This document shows, piece by piece, positions 56,195 through 63,161 of a DNA stretch of 63,161 nt (position 1 is its first letter; every line of letters starts with the position of its first letter). The DNA comes from a virus. The stretch covers positions 1 to 63,161 of the IMG/VR virus record IMGVR_UViG_3300027262_000003; one strand, written 5' to 3'. The position numbers and the translations under genes are program-made. The notes beneath the pieces are model-generated. The model was given only the letters and a program-made list of their open reading frames with translations, was not told the DNA's origin and ran no database searches.

Positions 56195-58572
56195 TCTTTA
56201 GTTAATTTAGGACAACAATCATCTCTTGATGGTACAGCTATCGTATCAGATCTATTAGAAAACTTCTCTATGATGTAGGCTTTTCCGTCAATACAAGCTT
56301 CTTTTTCATATAAGAAACCACCAGCATTAATTGCATCTGCTATCGCTTTTATATCAGCTTCGCAAAGCTTAATTAAAAAAGCATCTTGATTTTCGCATCC
56401 TAAAGATTCTGCATTTGGATTAGGTGATAGTATTGTAGGTGATTCTTGGGCCACTCCATTTATGATTAATTCAGCACCTTCTATTACTGGGCATAAAAAA
56501 TGAAATAGCCCTGGACTTGTGCCGTCGGCTGCTGCTATCCACTGCTTACCACCAGCTGCCACTAAAGCATCGTTGAATTCAGATAGAGTAGTGCCCTTTA
56601 TGTCTCCATATTGATAGCTTACATTAGGATTAGGTCTACCTCCTGTGAATTGTAATGCGGCATCAGCACAAGCGTCGACACATTCTACTATAGGAAGTCC
56701 GACTACCTTTACTGTCTGATCTATCTCACATACTTCTATATCACAAGTTGGAAGCCTCTTAAAGCCTGTCGTGTCTGTTACTTCACCATCAATCGTGAAG
56801 ACTCCATCGCAGATCATACCAGAAAGTTGATCACCGACCTTGCAAGGGAAAGCAGAACTAATAGATAACGCTTTTCTCTTTAGTGATTCTAATTCACGCG
56901 TCAGTTGTTTTTTAACAGTCAGATTTTTAACGAGCTGCAATTTTATCTGTACTGCTGCTATCTGAACCTTGATCGGTCTAACTGGATCAAGTTGAGGCGT
57001 TGCCGTTGATGCATCACACATATAGCAAGCTTGCTCGCATATCTGATCACAACCTTGACAGGGTGCAATATCGTCGCCTGTATAGGTTTCTATGACTTGC
57101 CCAGAAGCATTGTAGTCTGTTGTATCTTGCTGAGTCCCTGTTGATTCAAAAATATCTTCACAGTTGCTTAATTCTGCTAATGTCCTTGTGAATTCTGTAC
57201 AACCATCTTCACCCGTTGTACATAGATTAATAGTGATTTTATTATAATCACATTCGCAATCGATCTTCTTAAATTCTGTAATGAATTCTAATGAGCTGCA
57301 ATCTTGGTAAGTTAGATCTCCAGTGCAGGGATTTTGATAGATCCATAGATCACCTGAGTATTGATCCTTTTCATTTCCGATTAATGCACAAATCGTATTA
57401 CCTGTTTGTATTGATACACAATCATCATCATCTACTTCGATAGGTGGCTCTGAAAAATCAGTACCATCACAATTTATGACTTCACCAGCATATTCAACAA
57501 GATCGTCAGGACTCTCAGCATTCAGATAAGAGTCTTCTGTATAGGTTTCATTGCTCCGTTCTGGGCAATCTGTTATTAATCTTACTACCCGTGGGCCAGC
57601 TGTTCCATCTTCATTTTTCTGACATAAATTAAACCTCTCAGTAGTACAAGGCGAAACTGCATCATCTTCTATGTAATATTCAAACTTGTATCCACAATCT
57701 TTAATACAATCTAATGGTATGGGCACGTCAGGGCCATTCTCTACAGGTTGCCACGTTGGTCTTTCTGTCTCTTCGTATTCGTTTGTTTCATAACCATTCT
57801 CATCAAGTATAGGCTGACAGAATTTTACTTTTTTTACGCCCTTTTCAATGACATGATAGTACCATACTGTTTTATAGGTCTCACCCAATGGAAGAGGATA
57901 CACTGTATATTGGCACCCGTCTGTAATCCTTGTCATCTTTTTAGTGCCGATTTTAAAGCAAGGATCTATACTTGTATATTTTGTAAACCTCCAAGTCGGA
58001 GCTGGCAACCTTCCAAATGCAGCATTTGTTTTATCATCTTTGAACTTGTTGCCGAAATCGGCCCATCCTTGTAATTCTGGTGTCCACAATGTATAAGGTC
58101 CAAGCTGCTCTCCTTCTCCGTATGATCTTCCATTACATCTGAATTCATCGACTATGAATCCTTGATTAAAAAAAACTAAATTAGGTCTATCGCCACAATC
58201 ATTACTGGAAGATCCAGCACTGAAACCATTGTCAAACATTGCTTCAGATATTCTAAATATGCCACAACTTGGGTTTATAATTGTTGGCAAATTACAAGAC
58301 GGTGCAACATTATCGCACGATCTTGGTATAAATTCACTGCCTACTTGATTTAAGCAATCGCATGTTGATGAATTAATAATATCAACCCAAACAGCTTGAT
58401 TTGTAATCGTATCACAAGCTTCATAAAAGTTACCAGTTACTGGCTGTCCGACTCCATTTTGTAATGCTTCTACTAAAACTGAATCGTCAGAATATAAAAT
58501 AGGTTCACTTACTTTTTTCGAGCAACCGAAAAATAAGCCGAAAACCACAAAAAAATAAATGAACCTATTCAT
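56191..58572 (-). CDS. Large Cys-rich lipoprotein
   Basis: This 793-residue protein has an N-terminal lipobox FFGC (Cys17), which predicts a lipoprotein. The chain has many Cys in CxC and CxxC patterns (STCDC, CQGCDQICEQACYMCD). It includes a coiled-coil-like KNLTVKKQLTRELESLKRK. It follows the 358-residue virion-like gene by 28 nt, and the later half shares phrase-like elements with it (GTTLSEFNDALVAAGGK; DACADAALQF). This suggests a common domain. The role could be a tail appendage or cell-surface protein. Confidence 0.7.
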   Translation of the reverse strand: MNRFIYFFVVFGLFFGCSKKVSEPILYSDDSVLVEALQNGVGQPVTGNFYEACDTITNQAVWVDIINSSTCDCLNQVGSEFIPRSCDNVAPSCNLPTIINPSCGIFRISEAMFDNGFSAGSSSNDCGDRPNLVFFNQGFIVDEFRCNGRSYGEGEQLGPYTLWTPELQGWADFGNKFKDDKTNAAFGRLPAPTWRFTKYTSIDPCFKIGTKKMTRITDGCQYTVYPLPLGETYKTVWYYHVIEKGVKKVKFCQPILDENGYETNEYEETERPTWQPVENGPDVPIPLDCIKDCGYKFEYYIEDDAVSPCTTERFNLCQKNEDGTAGPRVVRLITDCPERSNETYTEDSYLNAESPDDLVEYAGEVINCDGTDFSEPPIEVDDDDCVSIQTGNTICALIGNEKDQYSGDLWIYQNPCTGDLTYQDCSSLEFITEFKKIDCECDYNKITINLCTTGEDGCTEFTRTLAELSNCEDIFESTGTQQDTTDYNASGQVIETYTGDDIAPCQGCDQICEQACYMCDASTATPQLDPVRPIKVQIAAVQIKLQLVKNLTVKKQLTRELESLKRKALSISSAFPCKVGDQLSGMICDGVFTIDGEVTDTTGFKRLPTCDIEVCEIDQTVKVVGLPIVECVDACADAALQFTGGRPNPNVSYQYGDIKGTTLSEFNDALVAAGGKQWIAAADGTSPGLFHFLCPVIEGAELIINGVAQESPTILSPNPNAESLGCENQDAFLIKLCEADIKAIADAINAGGFLYEKEACIDGKAYIIEKFSNRSDTIAVPSRDDCCPKLTKE

Positions 58573-58600
58573 TGATATTAAAATTCTAATCCTTAATTAA

Positions 58601-59677
58601 TTATTCACCTTCTCCCTCACCTTCACCTCCTGCTGGTGTTGTTGGATCATCATCACATAAAACTAAAATTGCATTAGCGATAATTCCTGCACCTGCTGGA
58701 ATAACTAAAGGAGTCGTTAAGTCATAACAAGCATCCGCAAGTCCATCACAGTCTTCATCTGCATAAGTTAATTTCTCGCAAAACTTCTGACCAGCATCAA
58801 TTGATACTGGAGTCGTTCCGTATTCTGTAGGTCCATTAGATGTAAGGACTGCGCCTGCGCAATTCTGGCCTTTGTACTCTCCTATAATTTCTAATGCAAC
58901 GATACCATCTGGCGCAACTCCATCAATCAATGCACCTGCAGCAATAGCTGCATCTAATACATCTTGTATGGTTCCCGTAGCTCCAGGTCCGCAAATTTCT
59001 ACTGTTTTTTCAACCGATTTTTCGGCTGGTAATGAAGGGGGAAACCCCGCAAAGTTTGACATTTTTGTATAATTTTCTGTATTAATAATATTTTCCTCAA
59101 TTGGTTCCACGCCCTGCTCAAATTGAACATAGGTGTTATTCTCACAGTCTAAGTATTGCACTAATTCTACAGGCTCCTGATCTTTCGGACCGTCCACTAA
59201 GTACATAGTACATGGAGTCGGGTCTATGAATCTTTCTTTTTTACATGGTGTAAATCCTGCCGCCTCTGGACTACCCATTTGCATGACTGATCCTGTAGCA
59301 TTTCCGTAGTAACCTATAACCGTTCCATCAGGCTTGGTGCATACTTGGAGTGTGCATATATTACCTTCTGTATCTTTGTACTGTAGTGGAATATTTTTAT
59401 TGACTTCTACTGCGCCTGTGATTTCTACGTCCTCTACATTTACTATGACATCTGCAACTTCTGAACAATTACAAAAGTCATCAAATATCTGATCCAAGTC
59501 AGCTTCATTGACAATGCAATCACGATCTATGGTAGTTGATACTGATCCACCAACAACAATACATCCAGGTTCAAGATCAAATGAGTTATATATGTCTTTG
59601 TTTCCCGTCTCAATGTCCATGATGACAATGTTGCATCCGACAAGCTGAATGATATATTTTCTTTTTCTTGCTGCCAT
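58601..59677 (-). CDS. Virion-like protein with acidic repeat tail
   Basis: This 358-residue protein is beta-rich with Cys (CNIVIMDIETG, FCNCSEVADV). Residues 228-245 resemble the neighbouring lipoprotein (GTIQDVLDAAIAAGALI). The C-terminus is GGEGEGEGE, a simple acidic repeat. It lies after the terminator at 59686 and before the lipoprotein gene. There is no signal peptide. A head-fibre or tail-associated role is inferred from position. Confidence 0.65.
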   Translation of the reverse strand: MAARKRKYIIQLVGCNIVIMDIETGNKDIYNSFDLEPGCIVVGGSVSTTIDRDCIVNEADLDQIFDDFCNCSEVADVIVNVEDVEITGAVEVNKNIPLQYKDTEGNICTLQVCTKPDGTVIGYYGNATGSVMQMGSPEAAGFTPCKKERFIDPTPCTMYLVDGPKDQEPVELVQYLDCENNTYVQFEQGVEPIEENIINTENYTKMSNFAGFPPSLPAEKSVEKTVEICGPGATGTIQDVLDAAIAAGALIDGVAPDGIVALEIIGEYKGQNCAGAVLTSNGPTEYGTTPVSIDAGQKFCEKLTYADEDCDGLADACYDLTTPLVIPAGAGIIANAILVLCDDDPTTPAGGEGEGEGE

Positions 59678-59685
59678 TGTTTTGA

Positions 59686-59721
59686 TTAAAAAAAGGGTTT
59701 GAATCTATAACCCAAACCCTT
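59686..59721 (-). terminator. Strong Rho-independent terminator
   Basis: AAGGGTTTG (59693-59701) pairs with CAAACCCTT (59713-59721). The minus-strand tail is TTTTTTTAAT. It follows the 271-residue gene and divides the head/connector genes from the exported-protein block. Confidence 0.85.
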
Positions 59722-59746
59722 ATCCATTTCAACTACCAAATGTGTT

Positions 59747-60562
59747 TTACTTAGGATCTTTCTTCACTTCATCTACTTCCTTCACTGTTTTCGCTTTTTT
59801 CACTGTTTTCGCTTTTTTCTTCGGAGCTTTTAAAGGCTCTGGCCCTTCTTCCGTATCTTCTTCCTCTGACACGTATTCACATTTTGTTGCACATAATATC
59901 GGTGTAGTGCCTCCGATTAAAGCGTCCTCAGTTAAAGCGCAGTCTGCTAAATCAAATGAATATGTATATGAGGTTACCTCTCCAAATACGTTTTTATTAA
60001 TAAGTATATTGGTCGCATCCGGAACGACTTCTAAGATTGATGCTTCGTCAATTTCCTCTACTGATGTGTTTTGATAAGTGCATATATCTATCGCTTTACA
60101 TAGCTTGGTAAATGACAGCTCTGTACCATCTTCTAAGACAAGTGATAGGATTGATGCTTGACCTATATGGCTTATCTCTTCGGCTGTGACTTTCAATTTG
60201 ATATCGCACTCAAGAATGATCTCACAAGTGTCTGGATTCAATTGATCTTCTACTGGTACTTGATAACTCATCAAGGCGTTACAAATCGCATTGTATAGTG
60301 TATTCAATCCACCTTCAAGCTTTGTGTCAACTGGTTTATTGAATCTAACAATACCGTCCACTGGAGCTATACAACCTTCGTAATCTTTATATTGAGAATG
60401 TTTGAATCCTATGACTGGACCTGTAATATCTGCCACTGGGAGTACATTTTTACACACTGGAATAGAGCCGCATTGATCACATTTTTTAGGCTTGATCATG
60501 TTTGTTGGGCACTGGAAAGGATTCGCAGGTATGTAACCGTATATTTTTGTATTTGTAGCCAT
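59747..60562 (-). CDS. Virion-like protein with Lys-rich repeat tail
   Basis: This 271-residue protein has an N-terminal CDQCGSIPVC (27-36) that could bind zinc. The body is beta-rich (CEIILECDIKLKVTAEEI). The last 40 residues switch from acidic (EEEDTEEGPE) to Lys-rich KAKTVK repeats, encoded by an exact 18-bp tandem repeat. The basic tail may contact DNA or the capsid interior. It starts right after the stop of the 151-residue gene. Confidence 0.65.
   Translation of the reverse strand: MATNTKIYGYIPANPFQCPTNMIKPKKCDQCGSIPVCKNVLPVADITGPVIGFKHSQYKDYEGCIAPVDGIVRFNKPVDTKLEGGLNTLYNAICNALMSYQVPVEDQLNPDTCEIILECDIKLKVTAEEISHIGQASILSLVLEDGTELSFTKLCKAIDICTYQNTSVEEIDEASILEVVPDATNILINKNVFGEVTSYTYSFDLADCALTEDALIGGTTPILCATKCEYVSEEEDTEEGPEPLKAPKKKAKTVKKAKTVKEVDEVKKDPK
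59783..59818 (-). repeat. 18-bp tandem repeat (two exact copies)
   Basis: TTCACTGTTTTCGCTTTT occurs at 59783-59800 and again at 59801-59818. On the minus strand it encodes two KAKTVK units in the tail of the 271-residue protein. It is likely unstable and may vary in copy number. Confidence 0.85.
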
Positions 60563-61018
60563 TTAATTATATTTTTTATCAACTTCTGTCCATTTCTTTT
60601 TTGGACATTCTGTAATTACTTTTACAACTTTTTCTCCATTCTTTATTCGCTTCACTTCATCTTCTGTCAATGGATCATCTATTAATTCAGGTATTCTAAA
60701 ATGTTCTATCATCCTCGCTTTAGTCGCTAATACACAAGTGCAAATCCCACAACCGTCAACCGCTGGCAAAAATGCTTTGGGTTTTACTTTTGTTATGTAA
60801 TCACATCTGTTACATATTTCCATCCTCGCATCTTTATGCTCTTTAGTGGCTAATCTGGCATCATCTTCAGTTGGATTAGCTGCTAAATACTTAGCTAACT
60901 GATCTCCAACATAACTTTCAAATCCTTTAGGCAAACCCAATGAGTCTATGATTTTTCTTTTTAGTAATGCAATCCTGTGATCCTGCACATTTACATGAAT
61001 GTAATTTTTCGCATCCAC
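60563..61018 (-). CDS. Cys-containing head/connector-region protein
   Basis: This 151-residue protein has MEICNRCDYITKVKPKAFLP followed by CGICTC (about 95-100), a possible zinc site. The N-terminus from ATG 61018 overlaps the 247-residue gene by 92 nt in another frame, an unusual length. A later start would remove the overlap but also a basic helix (HRIALLKRKIIDSL). It follows the portal and connector genes. The family is not recognised. Confidence 0.6.
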   Translation of the reverse strand: MDAKNYIHVNVQDHRIALLKRKIIDSLGLPKGFESYVGDQLAKYLAANPTEDDARLATKEHKDARMEICNRCDYITKVKPKAFLPAVDGCGICTCVLATKARMIEHFRIPELIDDPLTEDEVKRIKNGEKVVKVITECPKKKWTEVDKKYN

Positions 61019-61670
61019 ATTTCTTACATGCCATCTTGTCTAAGTTCTTATATAAATCATAGCATCCGCATGCTTGATTTTCTACTACCCACTCATCCAA
61101 TTGAGTTAAGATTTCAGCTGCTTCATCTTTGAGCATCTTAATCCTGATCGCTATGTCTTTTGGACTTAATGATTCAGAGTCTTTGTCAAATCCTTTTCTC
61201 CATCCTCTTGCTGTTAATGGCATTGAATGTTTAGATCCAACTTGAATCTGCACCATCAAATCGATGTACTTCCATAGGAACCCCTCACACCACAAATCAT
61301 TCAAACAACTCTCTGTGAACTTCTGACCCTCTTTCCAATAATCACTCATTCCAGGTTCTCCTAATGGAGTTGGATTATCAAAAATGATAAAGCCATCTTC
61401 ATCTTTCTGATAGCAAGCGATCCAGAAGCAATTTTTCAGCTTTACTATATCACCTTCATTATATGTGTCATTTGGATTCCATGCCTTTGCATCAGAATAA
61501 TCAACCAAATGAGCTTTCAAATATTTATAAAAATCAATCCCTAAACATTCCCTAAATTCTCGTCTTTCGACCATGAGAATCTCATCAATGTTGCAGGACT
61601 GTAGATCTTTACCGTATCTATATCCTTTACCTATTTCATTCTGTAACAATAGCGTCTTGTGTCCCATCAC
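60927..61670 (-). CDS. Putative head-tail connector/adaptor protein
   Basis: This 247-residue protein follows the portal with a 35-nt overlap (ATG at 61670, next Met at 61667). The N-terminal half (CNIDEILMVERREFRECLGI, DFYKYLKAHLVDYSD) resembles DUF6712-type adaptor proteins of Bacteroidetes phages. The middle AWNPNDTYNEGDIVKLKNCF looks like an inserted carbohydrate-binding-like beta segment. The C-terminus has dense Cys (CKKCGCEKLHSCKCAGSQDC). The assignment is from position plus a loose pattern. Confidence 0.6.
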   Translation of the reverse strand: MMGHKTLLLQNEIGKGYRYGKDLQSCNIDEILMVERREFRECLGIDFYKYLKAHLVDYSDAKAWNPNDTYNEGDIVKLKNCFWIACYQKDEDGFIIFDNPTPLGEPGMSDYWKEGQKFTESCLNDLWCEGFLWKYIDLMVQIQVGSKHSMPLTARGWRKGFDKDSESLSPKDIAIRIKMLKDEAAEILTQLDEWVVENQACGCYDLYKNLDKMACKKCGCEKLHSCKCAGSQDCITKKKNHRLIGFA

Positions 61671-62931
61671 TTACATTTTGATTAGGTAATTCTTCGTTCC
61701 TGACATTATCAGTCGTCTTCGTAAATTCTAAACGATAATTCAAATAACTATCGTTTCCACTTGCTTCTGCTAATGGCTTATTCATCAAGCAAATAAATGC
61801 GCTCAAATCGTGCTGATGCTTTCTAACAATCGTTTCGTCTAAGACATTGATTAATGCATGTTGAGCATTGGATCCTAAACTGCTCTTTTGTTCTGCTGCA
61901 CCTGTTGCTGATTTATGTAGCATATGAGCTGCATAGATGTTAGATGAGGCCATTGACAGATCAGATTCCTTCCATTCATGATTTCGGTTGACTGTTAAGT
62001 CTTCCCATTCTGCTTCATATCCATATGGAATATAATTGACCGCAATTTCACTACTCTTTTTCCCTTTGTTGCTCATCACTTTTTCTACGACCCTTCTCAC
62101 TTGTTCTGCTATCTGTTGTGGAGTCGTTTCTTCTGGTAATGCTCCAGCTTCACATTCTCTAATCGTTAGAATCTTCTTAGTCACGATCGCTGATCCTGCT
62201 ACCTTACAACTGTAATCTCTAATCAGAGCTTCAATTGCTTGATCTCTCTGAGTATGCCAACTATCAGGATAACCATAATCATCACTTTCTCCAGTGTCAT
62301 TTTTTAAATGAAATATTGTTTCTCTGAAATCTTTCTTTTCGGAAAAATTAGGATACACATCTACGAATTTTCGAGACTCCTTTTCATGGAGCTTCCCAAG
62401 ATCGTGACAGATCAATAGAGACTTATTCAATAGATCATCTGGCTTTCTGACGATGTAAGCAGACATAGGATGTATGACTCTTAACGTGACTCTTACTAAT
62501 CCCTCAAATCTTGTTTCCATGTAATGCAAATAAGCATTGCCTGAAATTTTCAAGTGCCTGAAACATTGCTGTGAGATAGATCTCAACAAGGGTAATGTCA
62601 GTCCAAAATTTTCAAGGTATTCGCAATAAGCCTCTTTAGACTCATCGGCCAAAGGATCAACCTCTGGATTCGTGTATCTTAATCCTGCTTTGCCTTTTGT
62701 GATAATGTCAACATCACCACCAAAAGCAAATCGGGATAAGTAATTAATACAAGTTGCATGTGAACTGGCTAGGTCCGTCAACTGGTATAAAAATTTCAAA
62801 GTACCGTGAGAACTATATTTAGTAGTTCCCCTATAGGGTATCACATATTTGAGCGTTCCAAATAAGTTTTGCTGATCGTAAACGTTTCTATATACCTTCT
62901 GAAATGGATCTTGTAATTCTATGAATGACAT
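61636..62931 (-). CDS. Portal protein
   Basis: This 431-residue protein has central elements of the portal family. These include QCFRHLKISGNAYLHYMETR, followed by VRVTLRVIHPMSAYIVR and SDLSMASSNIYAAHMLH near residues 322-340. The helical clip and wing pattern fits. It is the DNA entry dodecamer to which the terminase binds. It lies immediately downstream of the protein split by the window ends. Length is somewhat short but normal for Bacteroidetes siphophages. Confidence 0.8.
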   Translation of the reverse strand: MSFIELQDPFQKVYRNVYDQQNLFGTLKYVIPYRGTTKYSSHGTLKFLYQLTDLASSHATCINYLSRFAFGGDVDIITKGKAGLRYTNPEVDPLADESKEAYCEYLENFGLTLPLLRSISQQCFRHLKISGNAYLHYMETRFEGLVRVTLRVIHPMSAYIVRKPDDLLNKSLLICHDLGKLHEKESRKFVDVYPNFSEKKDFRETIFHLKNDTGESDDYGYPDSWHTQRDQAIEALIRDYSCKVAGSAIVTKKILTIRECEAGALPEETTPQQIAEQVRRVVEKVMSNKGKKSSEIAVNYIPYGYEAEWEDLTVNRNHEWKESDLSMASSNIYAAHMLHKSATGAAEQKSSLGSNAQHALINVLDETIVRKHQHDLSAFICLMNKPLAEASGNDSYLNYRLEFTKTTDNVRNEELPNQNVSDGTQDAIVTE

Positions 62932-62934
62932 CCA

Positions 62935-63161
62935 TTACAGTTGGTAGTTTATAATTGCCGCTCTTAACGATTTATCATCTTTCAATGTGTCAACTTCAAT
63001 TGCTAATTCATTATCAATGATGTAATCAATCAGTTCTTGGCCTTTCAGCTTGTTGACTATTGCAGCTCTCTTTTGAGCTTCTTCTACTTTCTTTGCCTGT
63101 TCGTCATCTGCTGGATTAGTTAGTACTGCTATGGACTTTAAACCTCTTGCAGCTGTCTTAC
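62935..63161 (-). CDS. Virion-region protein, C-terminal part (runs off window edge)
   Basis: An open frame of 75 codons enters at the right edge and stops 3 nt before the portal ATG. It is helical and charged (NPADDEQAKKVEEAQKRAAI; NKLKGQELIDYIIDNELAIE). Overlapping the five shared terminal bases joins it in frame with the truncated gene at 1-192. A direct abutment without that overlap would stop after a few codons. Confidence 0.75.
   Translation of the reverse strand, partial: KTAARGLKSIAVLTNPADDEQAKKVEEAQKRAAIVNKLKGQELIDYIIDNELAIEVDTLKDDKSLRAAIINYQL

Noticed and set aside
1-63161. CRISPR arrays, rRNA genes or insertion sequences
   Set aside because: No regularly spaced repeats, rRNA-like segments or transposase motifs were seen in any frame.

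Overview
The window looks like a complete, or nearly complete, genome of a tailed double-stranded DNA phage that infects a Bacteroidetes (Bacteroidota) host. Phage hallmarks are terminase subunits, a ClpP-type prohead protease with a scaffold-like tail, a capsid protein, a portal, a TP901-type tape measure, RecT with a YqaJ-like exonuclease, SSB and NinG. Host evidence is the low GC content, upstream elements of the Bacteroidetes type (TTTG, about 20 nt, TAnnTTTG), A-rich leaders without clear Shine-Dalgarno sequences, short Bacteroidetes-type lipoprotein signals and an IPTL-CTERM-like tail. The two window ends share five bases (CTTAC). If these are overlapped, the truncated genes at the two edges join in frame into one 138-residue protein lying directly before the portal gene. 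This suggests a circular or circularly permuted molecule of about 63,156 bp. No integrase was seen.

Layout. Almost everything is on the minus strand, so function reads from high to low coordinates. A divergent regulatory switch lies at 36.39-36.56 kb. From it a short plus-strand arm (36.56-39.84 kb) carries small early and accessory genes: a Cro-like helix-turn-helix protein, YopX, DUF551 and a Lar-like zinc ribbon. The long minus-strand arm begins with a small repressor-like protein. It runs through recombination and replication genes (36.4-25.2 kb: exonuclease, RecT, MazG-like, SSB, a helicase-methyltransferase fusion, replication-initiation-like genes, NinG), packaging (24.9-22.2 kb), and a tail-chaperone-like gene with a -1 frameshift signal (20.5-19.3 kb). 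An inserted RNA ligase and several tiny genes follow (19.2-14 kb), then tape measure and tail proteins (13.9-6.2 kb), a regulatory and tRNA segment (6.2-3.2 kb), and protease and capsid (3.1-0.2 kb). Through the presumed circle junction it continues into portal, connector and decoration-like proteins (62.9-58.6 kb).

The block at 58.6-41.3 kb is the most unusual part. Nearly every gene has a signal peptide, a lipobox or a membrane anchor. It encodes Cys-rich adhesin-like proteins, a collagen-like fibre with an S74 chaperone domain, an SGNH esterase, a di-heme cytochrome c, two astacin-like lipoprotein proteases and an IPTL-CTERM-like protein. A matrixin-like membrane protease follows at 41.3-40.6 kb. 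The phage thus appears to devote about a quarter of its genome to exported proteins.

A second theme is translation and RNA. There is a full initiator-type tRNA-fMet, an Rnl1-like RNA ligase in a cassette-like insertion, and several promoters abutting start codons, which would give leaderless mRNAs. All functional statements come from reading the sequence by eye, without database searches.
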